Shown here piece by piece: positions 29,000-38,100 of a DNA stretch of 64,000 bases (its first letter is position 1; each line of letters begins with the position of its first letter). The translations under genes were made by a program, and so were the position numbers. The DNA is from Xanthocytophaga agilis (GTDB lineage Bacteria > Bacteroidota > Bacteroidia > Cytophagales > 172606-1). The stretch covers positions 434,001-498,000 of the forward strand of contig NZ_JASJOU010000004.1 of NCBI RefSeq assembly GCF_030068605.1, written 5' to 3'. The notes beneath the pieces are model-generated. The model saw only the letters and a program-made list of their open reading frames with translations. It searched no databases and was not told where the DNA came from.

Positions 29000-29503
29000 T
29001 CAAATCTCCTGCACGAGGCTAACTAGGGTTAATTAAAATCAGAATCCGGTTTCGGGCGGAATTCTATCTGTTAGAGGGTGATAATTCTTACAAGCGCTTG
29101 CATGAATAGATACGTTTTGTGAGGGGTAAAAGATGCCGCAATTGTTGTGCAAAAGGTACGCGTTGAAAGGGTGTTAACCAGGAGGGGAGATGGCTGAATT
29201 TTAAGCTCTAACAAGATGAGATAGTTGTTTTTTACCTGCTAGTGGTACTATTTATTACCAGATTGCTATAGGAGGCCAAGAAAATGTGGGCCTACTGGTA
29301 GATGACTGTATTTTGACTTATTTAATTCTTACATGTTACTTGTATTTTATTTTTCATTCTTCTGCCCTTCCGCCAAATTAACTTTTCTACGTAATGTAAG
29401 ACTGCCTGATTTCTTATCTTAAGTCAAGGAACTCTAGTATCCGGCTTATCTACCTTTGGAGTATTACTAAAAAAGTGTTTCTAACAATTTAACGCCATGT
29501 ACT
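29000..29503. other. Divergent intergenic region
   Basis: About 500 bp between the minus-strand beta-helix gene and the DUF4345 gene. TACCTTTG at 29451-29458 fits a plus-strand -7 element, 45 bp before the DUF4345 start, without a TTTG at -33. ACAAGCGCTTGCA at 29090-29102 is a near-perfect short palindrome. Nothing else recognised. Confidence 0.45.
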
Positions 29504-29896
29504 ATGAAACAATCACTTTATGTAAAAGCCCTGTTATTTTTTGCGGGCATTATTGGAGCTGCCGTTGGCATTGGCCAGTTGATTTTCCCTGTTGCTTTTG
29601 AAGCTTCTACTGGGATAGATATAGCAGGCAATAGTAGTTTATTAAGCGAGATCCGTGGATCAGGAGGTACTCTGTTAGCTGCAGGAGTAGTTATGATTTT
29701 AGGGGCATTTATGCCGTCTTTAAGCGCTAAGGCTCTATTTATTGCTGCCTTGTTTTATCTGTGTTACGGCTTATCCAGAGTATATGGTATGTTGATTGAT
29801 GGTATACCTGATCAAGGTTTGGTTTTGGTAACTATAGGTGAAATCATAATCGGTAGTGCAGTTTTAACGGCCTATCGGAGATTGCAAAGGCAATGA
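29504..29896 (+). CDS. DUF4345 family membrane protein
   Basis: 130 aa with four hydrophobic segments (about 7-27, 50-70, 76-93, 103-121) and the family-typical EIRGSGGTLLAAGVV and ALFYLCYGLSRVYGMLIDG. The role is not known for this family. It ends 2 bp before the stop of the minus-strand Crp/Fnr gene, so the two are convergent and overlap in their untranslated ends; they may affect each other's transcripts. Confidence 0.82.
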   Translation: MKQSLYVKALLFFAGIIGAAVGIGQLIFPVAFEASTGIDIAGNSSLLSEIRGSGGTLLAAGVVMILGAFMPSLSAKALFIAALFYLCYGLSRVYGMLIDGIPDQGLVLVTIGEIIIGSAVLTAYRRLQRQ

Positions 29897-29898
29897 TT

Positions 29899-30486
29899 TT
29901 ACGGCTTATCTGTATGGAACATAATTCTTTTTCTGATTCTGCTCAGAGACTCTGGAGTTACGCCTATATAAGAGGCTATGTAAACAAGAGGCACTCTGTT
30001 TAAAATTTCGGGTCTTGTTTCCAATAAAGCCAGGTATCTTTGTTCCGGATTGAAACAGGTAAGTAGGGTGATATAACTTTCGGCCTTTTTGTAATCATCA
30101 GACAATAAAGTATATATCAGATGTTCAAGAGAGGGATTGGTTTTGTGCATGGTAATTTCCTGTTCTTTTGTGCCACTAAGTAAAATGCAATCTTCCAGAC
30201 ATTGTACGCTACTCTCTGCAGGTTTGCGATCCATATAGCTGGAATACAAAACAACAGGTTCTTTTTCCAGAAAGAAATCCGATGTCTTTTCTACTCCGTC
30301 AATGATTCTGAATTGGCGGAGACATCCTTGTAGCACAAAGTAGCATTTCTTACAGATGCTTCCTGCCTGTACAACAAATTGCCCTTTCCTGAATCTCTCT
30401 ATGGATGTGTTGTCCAGAATCAGGTTAATCTCGTCTGAACTAAACTTATTGAATTTGAGTAAAAACTGCCTGGCAATATCCTGCAT
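29899..30486 (-). CDS. Crp/Fnr family transcriptional regulator
   Basis: 195 aa. A cyclic-nucleotide-binding-like beta-roll (about 20-120, FRKGQFVVQAGSICKKCYFVLQGCLRQF) and a C-terminal winged helix with YIASYIGVTPESLSRIRKRI as the recognition helix. This short Bacteroidota subtype often lacks the residues that bind cAMP; no R/S phosphate-binding cassette is seen here. It lies next to DUF4345, a common partner of such regulators. A similar protein is encoded at 41168-41749. Target and effector are unknown. Confidence 0.87.
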   Translation of the reverse strand: MQDIARQFLLKFNKFSSDEINLILDNTSIERFRKGQFVVQAGSICKKCYFVLQGCLRQFRIIDGVEKTSDFFLEKEPVVLYSSYMDRKPAESSVQCLEDCILLSGTKEQEITMHKTNPSLEHLIYTLLSDDYKKAESYITLLTCFNPEQRYLALLETRPEILNRVPLVYIASYIGVTPESLSRIRKRIMFHTDKP

Positions 30487-30696
30487 GTTGCTTGTTTTTA
30501 AAGATGTAAACCCTGGTTGTACCTATATATATCAGGAAATTACAGCGAGACTTATTTCGCTGTAACGGTACAACTATCTATTCTGACAAAATACGGAAAA
30601 TTGCCTTGACTATAAACAACAGAGCGGATGTAAGGCCGGAATACAGGAAGGAGTACAGATTACTAAGGGTAGCTTAGTCCCAGAATTGTCATTTGA

Positions 30697-31044
30697 CTAG
30701 TATTTTATATAACCTAGAAAGAGAACAGAGATAATAATCAGAAACAGTGCTGTAATCCAAAGCAACTTGTATCTGTGCAGATAAAATTGGAATGCCTGTT
30801 TAGTAGTATCACTAACCAGATCTAATTGCTGACGTTTTGCCTTGAATTTCTGTAGAGAGTCCTCTGTATCAATATCTGCCGAAGGTTGGTCATCTGTATG
30901 GGTCCACTCTTCTTCCAGTGCAGTTTCAAATACGGAGAGGTCTCCTCCTTTCTGGATATATGTTTCCACTTGTGCCTTTTCTTGTGGGGTACAGTTGCCT
31001 TGCAGGTATTTTTCTACTAATTCTTTTGTAATATGAGTATCCAA
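30697..31044 (-). CDS. FecR-like anti-sigma factor stub, membrane-anchored
   Basis: 115 aa. The N-terminus ITKELVEKYLQGNCTPQEKA is the helical start typical of Bacteroidota FecR-family anti-sigma factors. Instead of the usual periplasmic FecR domain (about 200 more residues) the protein ends right after one helix (about 95-113, LLWITALFLIIISVLFLGYI). It could be a minimal anti-sigma factor or a truncated remnant. No ECF sigma gene is adjacent; the nearest is at 34162-34758. Moderate confidence for the family, low for a working role. Confidence 0.6.
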   Translation of the reverse strand: MDTHITKELVEKYLQGNCTPQEKAQVETYIQKGGDLSVFETALEEEWTHTDDQPSADIDTEDSLQKFKAKRQQLDLVSDTTKQAFQFYLHRYKLLWITALFLIIISVLFLGYIKY

Positions 31045-31310
31045 TGGATGTCCTATTTGCTTTTTATACCAGTTGATCCTGTTGATGTATACATGATAGT
31101 ATATCTGTCACAGGTTTCCATAAAATAGTCTTTTGTATGGTTCTGCTTTTCAGAAAATGGTGTTAATACTGAAAATAGTGGTATAAAAATAGGAATATAT
31201 TTAAGTAAATACTATCAGATATTCAAAATACTAGCTTGTGGTACTATCTTTTTTACTGTTACATGAACATTTTGTTATGTTTTCAGGGGTATAATGGGTA
31301 GCACACGTTT

Positions 31311-31354
31311 AATGAAAGAGAAAAGTACCTGTCTAGGCACTTTTCTCTTTCATT
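31311..31354 (-). terminator. 16-bp perfect inverted repeat overlapping a gene end
   Basis: AATGAAAGAGAAAAGT and ACTTTTCTCTTTCATT flank a 12-bp loop. The right arm encodes the last residues (MKEKS) of the minus-strand gene ending at 31333. It is probably the terminator of that gene, though a run of T is short. Confidence 0.65.
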
Positions 31355-31722
31355 AATTCTAAATCTATGTTTTGGGATAAACCTTTAGGAATACCTAATG
31401 TACTGGGCGAAACCGACATACTGACTAATACTTTCCGGATCTGATGTGCCTGTTGTATCATCTGAAGTCTGATTTGTTTGATCCCTACCGCAAACTCCTG
31501 CTGAGCCTGTCGTAAGGCTTGTTCCTTATCCTGATACTCCTGCTGAAAACGCAGCAGATCTTCTTCCATCTGTTTTAGGTTTGTTACAGAATCATCTTTT
31601 TCGTCAAACAACTGTTCATGGCAATCTACTGCCCATTGAAGCTTACGCAATGCGCGAAGTAATGCCTGATACTGTTTCTCATCTACTCTTGCCATAGGTT
31701 TTGGTTGGGTCTGATTGCACAT
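31333..31722 (-). CDS. Small coiled-coil protein of unknown function
   Basis: 129 aa, not recognised. No signal peptide or membrane segment. Residues about 20-95 are rich in Gln, Glu, Leu and Lys in heptad-like order (KQMEEDLLRFQQEYQDKEQA), so a long alpha-helical coiled coil is likely. The C-terminus is encoded by the arm of a perfect inverted repeat. An inner Met at residue 10 could be the start. The gene is alone between a FecR-like stub and a repeat cluster; the frame has coding character, but no family can be named. Confidence 0.6.
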   Translation of the reverse strand: MCNQTQPKPMARVDEKQYQALLRALRKLQWAVDCHEQLFDEKDDSVTNLKQMEEDLLRFQQEYQDKEQALRQAQQEFAVGIKQIRLQMIQQAHQIRKVLVSMSVSPSTLGIPKGLSQNIDLELMKEKSA

Positions 31723-31977
31723 AGTTAAAAAAATAGGTTTTCTATCCCTGTAATGGTATATACCCTGATTTTATAGCCTACCCTAGCCAGGTATGTCTAT
31801 TTTTTTTCATGAAGAGTTAAAAACATAGGTGTTAAAAAATAAATCAGCCTGTATGACTAGGGTAGAGGCTGTATTTGAGGTAGTATGTTATATGAGCGAG
31901 TGGGACGCAAAGAATAACAGAATCGATTGTGCATTATAACTATCTGGTCAAAAGCTAAAAAGGGTTTTATTTATCAC

Positions 31978-32310
31978 ACCTGTCCCGCCGTGGCGGGAAG
32001 TTTCTTTCAGAAGGAAAGGATGGTATATATTGGTAGAAAGAGAGCAAAGTTGACTTTAATCGTGTGTGGTTGTGTAGGTGCGTTGGCAATCTTTTTCCCG
32101 CGAGGTTGGCCTTTGGCCTTGTGGGTAGAAGGATCGGGAAAAAGTGCCTTTTCTTTGGTTACTTTCTTTGGGCAAGCAAAGAAAGTGACAGGTGGTAGGA
32201 AGAGATATGAAAAGGAGCTATAAATAAGTATGGATACTAGCAAGCAAAAAATGAAGAGGTTGCAAATAGAGTGAAGAAAGAGACAATAAACCACTAAAAG
32301 ATAAGAAAAA
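31978..32310 (+). repeat. Dispersed structured repeat, family B (copy 4) with half family A element
   Basis: Starts with a half A element (CCCGCCGTGGCGGG hairpin then GTTTCTTTCAGAAGGA). Family B proper runs from 32033: TTTAATCGTGTGTGGTTGTG, CTTTTTCCCGC...GGGAAAAAG stem, and in place of the CACCAAAT hairpin a CTTTCTTTG...CAAAGAAAG hairpin. The AAGCAAAAAATGAAGAGG tail ends at GACAATAAACCA. Confidence 0.82.
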
Positions 32311-32438
32311 AACAGAAGCCACAGGAGGAGCGATGCTGTGGACTATAAGCCCTCATATAGGGAAAACATACTATAAGTAGACATCAGTCTACTGAAGTTA
32401 AAAGAATAAATGATAAACCAATTACAACCTATACTTCT

Positions 32439-34019
32439 ATGAAATTACTACTACATACATATAAATTAAACATAGGATTGTGTCTGATTATATATGTTTT
32501 GGGAACAATTACATCTTACGCCTTTGAAGGCCAAGCCAATCAAGCACCCAGATTAAATCCAATCGGTAACCAATCTGTCATTATCGGACAGACAGTTTCC
32601 TTTACAGCAACCGCCTCAGATGCAGACAGTGGACAATCGCTTACCTATAGTCTGGAGAACGGGCCGGAAGGAGCAAGTATTGATCCTGTCAGTGGGGTAT
32701 TTCGGTATACACCAGATAGTACAGGAGTAGTAACACTTACCATTCGGGTAACAGATAATGCATCCCTTCCACTATGGGATGAAGAAGAAGTGACACTATC
32801 TATCGTATATCCTCCTATTCGAATCAATTGTGGGGGTACAGAACTTAATACCGCAGCAGGTCTTACCTTTGTTTCGGATCGGTATACCAGTAATAGTAGT
32901 GATGAACATTATTTTCCGGATGCAGCTATTGAAGGTACTACCAGCGACGAACTGTATCGTACCTTCCGGAGTGGCGATAATTTTTCATACAATATTCCGG
33001 TAACAAATGGCAGCTATCAGGTGATCCTGCACTTTGCTGAAGTGTATTATACCACAGCCAATCAACGCAGATTTTCTATTAACCTGGAAGGCGGTGATAC
33101 AGAGATAGCTAATCTGGATGTCTTTACTTCTGCTGGTGGAGCTAACAAAGCCCTTGTCAATACATATCTGATAACGGTGAATGATGGCACGCTGGATCTG
33201 GAGTTAAATAGCAGCATTAGCCGGGGACTGATTTCTGCTATTGAAGTTATACCTGCGGTCTCTGATCCATCTTTGTCGACAGTGCGTATTAATTGTGGAG
33301 GACCAGAAATAACGGTTGGCGGAACAATATTCGGAGCAGATCAATACTTTACAGATAGTAGTGAATCGCGTTTTCCTGGTACTACCCGGATTGCCAACAC
33401 TACGAATGATGAGCTATATCGTACCTTTCGAAGTGGTGATACCTTTTCCTATACTATCCCGGTAGCAAACGGCAACTATCAGGTGGTGCTGCATTTTGCA
33501 GAAATATACTATACATCAGCCAATCAGCGTAAGTTTTCTATTAACCTGGAAGAGGGTGATCAGGAAGTCACTGACCTGGATGTGTTTGTATCAGCAGGAG
33601 GTGCTAATAAAGCTCTGACCAATACCTATATCGTAACAGTAGAAGATGGTATGCTGGATCTGGTATTTACCAGTACCATCAGCCGGGCTATGATTTCGGC
33701 TATTGAGGTAATTCCATTGATTACAAATCCAGGGAGTGGGAATCCATCTGCTACTGAAATGACACTAAAGGTGTTTCCTAACCCATCCAATAGTGGTGTT
33801 ATCGTAGAGTTTGAATCTGCTGAAAATTTGTCGGCTACTTTAGAAGTATATACGCTGCAGGGAGTCTTGATTGAGAAGCATACAACTAACTTTATTCAGA
33901 TTGGATCAGAAAAATTGCTGGTGCTGAATCAGGAAGCTTCGCTAGCATCGGGGTTATATCTGGTGAAGGTCGAAACCAATGGAAAGCATACACAAAAGAA
34001 ACTCGTTATTAATCGGTAG
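32439..34019 (+). CDS. T9SS-secreted protein with Ig-like and two malectin domains
   Basis: 526 aa. Signal peptide (about 1-29), a cadherin/putative-Ig domain (about 35-122, NQAPRLNPIGNQSVIIGQTV), two tandem malectin-like carbohydrate-binding domains (about 127-270 and 283-428) that are clearly duplicates (RINCGG, DELYRTFRSGD, YQVxLHFAE, DVFxSAGGANKAL in both), and a C-terminal T9SS type A sorting domain (about 440-526, LKVFPNPSNSGVIVEFE ... GLYLVKVETNGK). Malectin domains bind di- or oligosaccharides; here probably a surface carbohydrate-binding protein with no catalytic module seen. Alone in its transcript. Confidence 0.9.
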   Translation: MKLLLHTYKLNIGLCLIIYVLGTITSYAFEGQANQAPRLNPIGNQSVIIGQTVSFTATASDADSGQSLTYSLENGPEGASIDPVSGVFRYTPDSTGVVTLTIRVTDNASLPLWDEEEVTLSIVYPPIRINCGGTELNTAAGLTFVSDRYTSNSSDEHYFPDAAIEGTTSDELYRTFRSGDNFSYNIPVTNGSYQVILHFAEVYYTTANQRRFSINLEGGDTEIANLDVFTSAGGANKALVNTYLITVNDGTLDLELNSSISRGLISAIEVIPAVSDPSLSTVRINCGGPEITVGGTIFGADQYFTDSSESRFPGTTRIANTTNDELYRTFRSGDTFSYTIPVANGNYQVVLHFAEIYYTSANQRKFSINLEEGDQEVTDLDVFVSAGGANKALTNTYIVTVEDGMLDLVFTSTISRAMISAIEVIPLITNPGSGNPSATEMTLKVFPNPSNSGVIVEFESAENLSATLEVYTLQGVLIEKHTTNFIQIGSEKLLVLNQEASLASGLYLVKVETNGKHTQKKLVINR

Positions 34020-34161
34020 AAGCGGTGTAGTAAGAGTGTGGGTTGTGGTTTAACAGACTGATATAGTGTAAAGAGTAATGAGCCGGGTTTTAGTATAACG
34101 TTTTTTAAGGGTAAGATATGGGTTAGATATCTTTTATAGAGGTGGTGGCAGATAGTACTTT

Positions 34162-34758
34162 TTAAAAAATGTAAGAGACCGAAAGAAACAGGAAAACGAG
34201 ATCTGTATGTACGCGTAAATTTTTTCGGAACCATTTCAGACAGTCATTCATATGGAATTCGACTGTTTTTACGGACACCTGTAACTGGCTGGCGATTTCA
34301 CGATAGGATAGTTCTTCCTGGCGGTGTAATAGAAAAATTTCTTTTTTTCGTGCGGGAAGGGCATTCAGTGCGCATTGATATAGCTGGAGATAATCCGTAA
34401 AATGCAGATCCTGCTCTGTTGGATTGGCATTAGGAGTTTGTCCTTCAAATGAAAAGTTGACGGTAACCGGTGAGTTGGTTTGTTTGCGCAGATAACGGAA
34501 AATTTCATTTTTAATAATGGTAAAAATATAGGCTTGAAAAGATCGTTGTGGATCAATCTTGTCTTTATTCTGCCAAACCTTCATAAATACATCGTGAACA
34601 ATCTCTTCAGTTAGGGCTTGAGATTTGGTTATTTTAAAGGCTAGCCGGAATAAACGCGGATGGTATCGATAATACAATTTATCGAATGCCTTCTCATCTC
34701 CCTGTTGCCAGTCAGAGATAAGTACCGTATCCGGGGGAGAATTGTGTGTGTCTTTCAT
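34162..34758 (-). CDS. ECF-type RNA polymerase sigma-70 factor
   Basis: 198 aa. Region 2 (about 22-88: AFDKLYYRYHPRLFRLAFK, EEIVHDVFMKVWQNKD, AYIFTIIKNEIFRYLRK) and region 4 (about 130-180: LPARKKEIFLLHRQEELSYR, EIASQLQVSVKTVEFHMND) are complete. It has the length and form of Bacteroidota ECF sigma factors that normally sit next to a FecR anti-sigma and a SusC/SusD pair. Neither is adjacent, so it is an orphan; the FecR-like stub 3 kb away on the same strand is a possible but unproven partner. The C-terminal FLFLSVSYIF extension is unusual. Confidence 0.9.
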   Translation of the reverse strand: MKDTHNSPPDTVLISDWQQGDEKAFDKLYYRYHPRLFRLAFKITKSQALTEEIVHDVFMKVWQNKDKIDPQRSFQAYIFTIIKNEIFRYLRKQTNSPVTVNFSFEGQTPNANPTEQDLHFTDYLQLYQCALNALPARKKEIFLLHRQEELSYREIASQLQVSVKTVEFHMNDCLKWFRKNLRVHTDLVFLFLSVSYIF

Positions 34759-35205
34759 AAGGTCCTATTGCTTAGTGCTATAAAAAATGAATAGAGAAGG
34801 GGAAGAGAAGTTATGCCAGACTTTTATTTATGTTTTTTTTATACTTATAGAAAAAATTCTATTGGCAACTACTCAACTAGAGTAAAATACGTAAAACACC
34901 TGAGGAAAGTACATTTATTTTCAGACTATTTTTGAAAATATTGGGAATGTTACAAAAAATATTGTGTAGTGTACAAATTGAAAAGGATAGATTCTGTAGA
35001 AAGGTTCAGATACTCAGTAGATTGTCTGAATTATATCTTTGCCTATTTTGAGATTGCTCTATCTTAGAAAAATAACCCCCTTTTTTGGGCTGAACCTAGA
35101 CAGAACAAGGTATGGGTATATATACTTTTGTGTTGTTTATAGAAAGAACAGGAGGATTAATTTTGTTTGTTGTGTTGTTTTATTTGAAAGTGAAATGCCT
35201 TTCTT
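34759..35205. other. AT-rich divergent intergenic region
   Basis: Between the sigma factor and AraC genes. TATCTTTG at 35034-35041 fits a plus-strand -7 element but has no clear TTTG 19 bp upstream. A 65-codon open frame at 35039-35236 has no recognisable character. Confidence 0.4.
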
Positions 35206-36114
35206 TTGTGTTTCTTACCTAACAATACTGGATTAAACTACCTCATCCGTTTGCATTTTTCAGGACAACCTATCAAACAGTTTGATCTTACTCCACTGGC
35301 AAAGGCAGGAGTGTTTGTGATACATATCGGGAATGATGAACCGGAAGGAGGACATGATATCTTCAAGCCTCACCGTGACAGGCATTATATGTTGATTATT
35401 GCTCTGGGCGGATCTCTGAAGATGATGCTTGATTTTGAAGAGGTGCTGATAAATCAACCTTCTATGTTGCTGGTTTTTCCAGAGCAGGTGCATCATGTAG
35501 TTGAACTGAAAGATCCTCAGGGATGGGCTATTCACTTTGATCCTTCGCTGATTCAGGAGGAGTTTCAGCGTGTATTACAAACAGGCTTTGCCAAACCTCT
35601 GCTTTTTACGCAAACAGACACATTACAGGCTCAGGTAATTACCATTGCAAGTCTGATGCACCAACTCCAATCTGAAGTACCTACTACCTATACAGGAAGA
35701 ACTATGCATGAACTGCTGGCCGCCATCCTGAGTCTGCTGGCTGGAAAGTTCTCTCAGATGCCGGTTGGAAATAAATCCAAAGAAGGCCGTCCCTCTATTA
35801 TTGAACGGGATTTCAGCCAATTGCTATTACGTTATTATAAAACCTGGAAGCAACCATCCCAGTATGCACAGGCGTTGTCTGTATCTGTTTCACATCTGAA
35901 TGATACTGTCAAAGATATCAGTGGGTATCCGGTATCGGTACGCATACAACAAACATCCATTCTGGAAGCCAAACGATTGTTGTACTTTACTAATCTGAGT
36001 GTAAAAGAGATTGGCTATGAAGTTGGCTATGACAATCCGGTTTATTTTTCAAAGCTATTTAAAAAAGCCACAGATCTGACGCCACTGGAGTTTCGCCAGC
36101 AATTCCGCGATTAG
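35206..36114 (+). CDS. AraC family transcriptional regulator
   Basis: About 302 aa. N-terminal cupin-like sensor domain (FVIHIGNDEPEGGHDIFKPH, HYMLIIALGG) and a C-terminal AraC/XylS DNA-binding domain (about 195-302, YAQALSVSVSHLNDTVKDIS and VKEIGYEVGYDNPVYFSKLF). The frame has no ATG before the sensor domain: an in-frame stop lies at 35191, and only TTG codons at 35206 or 35251 can start it; 35251 gives an N-terminus closer to the family (MHFSGQPIKQFDL). It is likely to control the NAD(P)-binding protein gene downstream, as AraC genes often do, but a repeat separates them. Confidence 0.82.
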   Translation: MCFLPNNTGLNYLIRLHFSGQPIKQFDLTPLAKAGVFVIHIGNDEPEGGHDIFKPHRDRHYMLIIALGGSLKMMLDFEEVLINQPSMLLVFPEQVHHVVELKDPQGWAIHFDPSLIQEEFQRVLQTGFAKPLLFTQTDTLQAQVITIASLMHQLQSEVPTTYTGRTMHELLAAILSLLAGKFSQMPVGNKSKEGRPSIIERDFSQLLLRYYKTWKQPSQYAQALSVSVSHLNDTVKDISGYPVSVRIQQTSILEAKRLLYFTNLSVKEIGYEVGYDNPVYFSKLFKKATDLTPLEFRQQFRD

Positions 36115-36246
36115 AACTATTCTTCCCTCTTTTACGGCTATAATATCCTGTTTTTTCCCTCTTCCTTTGCTATGTCAAAAACAAAGGGAAATGTCGATAG
36201 ATTTATCTGCTTTCCTACCCCTTTTCTAGAAATAAAGAAAAATTTT

Positions 36247-36480
36247 GGTACAAAGAGAATAAAGTAAACTTCAATCGTGGTTGGTGGTGAAGGTGCGTAG
36301 GGCTTCCTTTTCCCGCGAGGTTGGCCTTTGGCCTTGCGGGGGGAAGGATCGGGAAAAGGCGCCCTTTTTTGCTTCGTTTTTTGGGCAAGCAAAAAATGAA
36401 GGAGCCACAAGAAGAATGATGTTTGGAACAATAAACAAATAAAGGAAAAGACAAGCAAAAAGGAAGATGCTTGTGGAAAA
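36247..36480 (+). repeat. Dispersed structured repeat, family B (copy 5)
   Basis: GGTACAAAGAGAATAAAG start, TCCTTTTCCCGC...GCGGG...GGGAAAAGG stem (matching change on both sides compared with copy 1), then a CTTCGTTTTTTG...CAAAAAATGAAG hairpin and the GAATGATG...ACAATAAACAAA tail. No family A element next to it. Confidence 0.82.
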
Positions 36481-36578
36481 GCAATGATCGAGAATTAGAA
36501 CCAGTATAGTAGATCAAACCTATTTAGATATGAGTTACACTGCTCTGCTTTATCTTACTCTATATACATTTATAAAAT

Positions 36579-37211
36579 ATGAATATTACAGTTATAGGCG
36601 CTTCCTCCGGTATCGGGCTACTGGTAGTGAAACAGGCACTGGATAAGGGCTATCAGGTTACTACATTATCCAGACGAACACAATCCTTACCCGCACATGC
36701 TGCGTTGTCAGCGATTAGTGGGAGTGCTACTTCGGTCACTTATGTAAAACGGGCTATTAGCAAGGCAGACGCAGTGATTGTCACCATTGGAAAGAGTTCT
36801 GACAAACAACCTTCTCTCTTTTCAGATACAGGCCGGGCACTGATTGCCGCTGCCACTGAATTACACACCCGTGTGCCTTTCCTGGCTATTACGGGATTTG
36901 GAGCAGGGGAGAGTCATTCGTACAATCCTTTGTGGGTAAAACTGGTGATGAATACGATACTCAAAAAGGAATATGAAGACAAAACCCGGTTTGAAAAGAT
37001 GCTGGCAGACAGCTCACTTCGCTGGGAGATTGTACGGCCGGGCCTGCTCACCAACCACTCCTGGACAGGGCAGTATCAGGTGGTACCTGAACTCTACAAA
37101 GGAATGAAGGTTAGTCGTATTTCCCGAGCTGATGTGGCTGATTTTCTGCTGCGCCAGGCGGAAAATCCTACACTCCTACACAAGTATGTAGCACTTACCT
37201 ATTCACGATAA
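36579..37211 (+). CDS. NAD(P)H-binding atypical SDR protein
   Basis: 210 aa. The Rossmann motif GASSGIG at 7-13 and layout (KADAVIVTIG, FLAITGFGAGES, LRWEIVRPGLLTN, ISRADVADFLL) match the NAD(P)H-binding (PF13460-like) atypical short-chain dehydrogenase group related to NmrA and BLVRB. These act as reductases or redox sensors; the substrate is unknown. It is 35 bp upstream of the IMPase-like gene, so the two are likely co-transcribed, possibly under the AraC regulator encoded upstream. Confidence 0.85.
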   Translation: MNITVIGASSGIGLLVVKQALDKGYQVTTLSRRTQSLPAHAALSAISGSATSVTYVKRAISKADAVIVTIGKSSDKQPSLFSDTGRALIAAATELHTRVPFLAITGFGAGESHSYNPLWVKLVMNTILKKEYEDKTRFEKMLADSSLRWEIVRPGLLTNHSWTGQYQVVPELYKGMKVSRISRADVADFLLRQAENPTLLHKYVALTYSR

Positions 37212-37246
37212 TTTTATTTATTCTCACATTTTTCAATTGTAATTCC

Positions 37247-38083
37247 ATGAAAACTGAACGTAACGCTATGCAGGAAATCGATGTACCCTTTATTTTGGAA
37301 AGCATCCGTCATACAGGTGATACCTTTTTGCAAACATTTAAACAAAACAATATCCCACAAGATCAGGAAGACCTGATGTCTCAATTTCAGGAAATAGATA
37401 AAAAATGTCTGGTGATGTTACAGGATGCCCTAAACCCAATGTATCCGGAGATTCCCTGGGCAGAGGATAGCGAATTTGACTTCGAACAACAAAAGCAACC
37501 GCTGGACTTGCCTGAGTTTTGGTTATGCGATTCTATGGATGGGGCTGTACAATATATGCGACACCTTCCGGGCTGGACTATCAATCTGGTATTGGTGAGA
37601 GAGGGGCGTCCGTATCTGGCTGTAATTTATGATCCTATGCAACAGGAGATGTACTGGGCTAAAGAAGGAGAAGGTGCCTATCTGAATGGCAAGCCTTTAC
37701 AAGCGAAAGCGAAAAGCGAACTATGGTTAATGCTGAGTGTATTTGAACATCCTGCTCTTTCAAAAAGTGTAACAGGGCTGAATCACCGAATAGGGGCATC
37801 CGTAGAAGAGCTGTTAGACCAGTTTGGTACGGTACGTAATTATGGTCCACATGGTTTGCAGCTAGCCTGGTTGGGTGCCGGACGTATTGATGTGTTTTGT
37901 CAGGAAGGGTTGGATACCTACAATTGTCTGCCCGGTATTCTGATTGCCAGAGAAGCAGGTGCGCAGATTTCCACTACCGATGGCCAAGACTGGACCTGGG
38001 GCGCGGATAGTTTGTTTGTCGCAGCTCCGGGTGTGCTGGAAAGGTTTCTAAAAAAAGAATCCAACGGTATGCTCTCGTTTTAA
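37247..38083 (+). CDS. Inositol monophosphatase-like protein with altered metal site
   Basis: 278 aa of the IMPase/SuhB/CysQ fold. The first metal motif reads CDSMDG (Asp95, Asp98) rather than DPLDG, the upstream acid is in WAEDSEF (about 73), and GEGAYLNGKPL (142-151) is typical of the family. In the last motif the usual Trp-Asp is replaced by Tyr225-Asn226 (LDTYNCLPG), so one metal ligand appears lost. It may be a weak or changed phosphatase, or a non-catalytic relative. Co-transcribed with the NAD(P)H-binding gene. Either Met1 or Met8 could be the start. Confidence 0.8.
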   Translation: MKTERNAMQEIDVPFILESIRHTGDTFLQTFKQNNIPQDQEDLMSQFQEIDKKCLVMLQDALNPMYPEIPWAEDSEFDFEQQKQPLDLPEFWLCDSMDGAVQYMRHLPGWTINLVLVREGRPYLAVIYDPMQQEMYWAKEGEGAYLNGKPLQAKAKSELWLMLSVFEHPALSKSVTGLNHRIGASVEELLDQFGTVRNYGPHGLQLAWLGAGRIDVFCQEGLDTYNCLPGILIAREAGAQISTTDGQDWTWGADSLFVAAPGVLERFLKKESNGMLSF

Positions 38084-38100
38084 CCAATCTTGTTTTGGTG

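Noticed and set aside
35039-35236. 65-codon frame before the AraC gene
   Set aside because: It overlaps the AraC coding start, has no family resemblance and a random composition.
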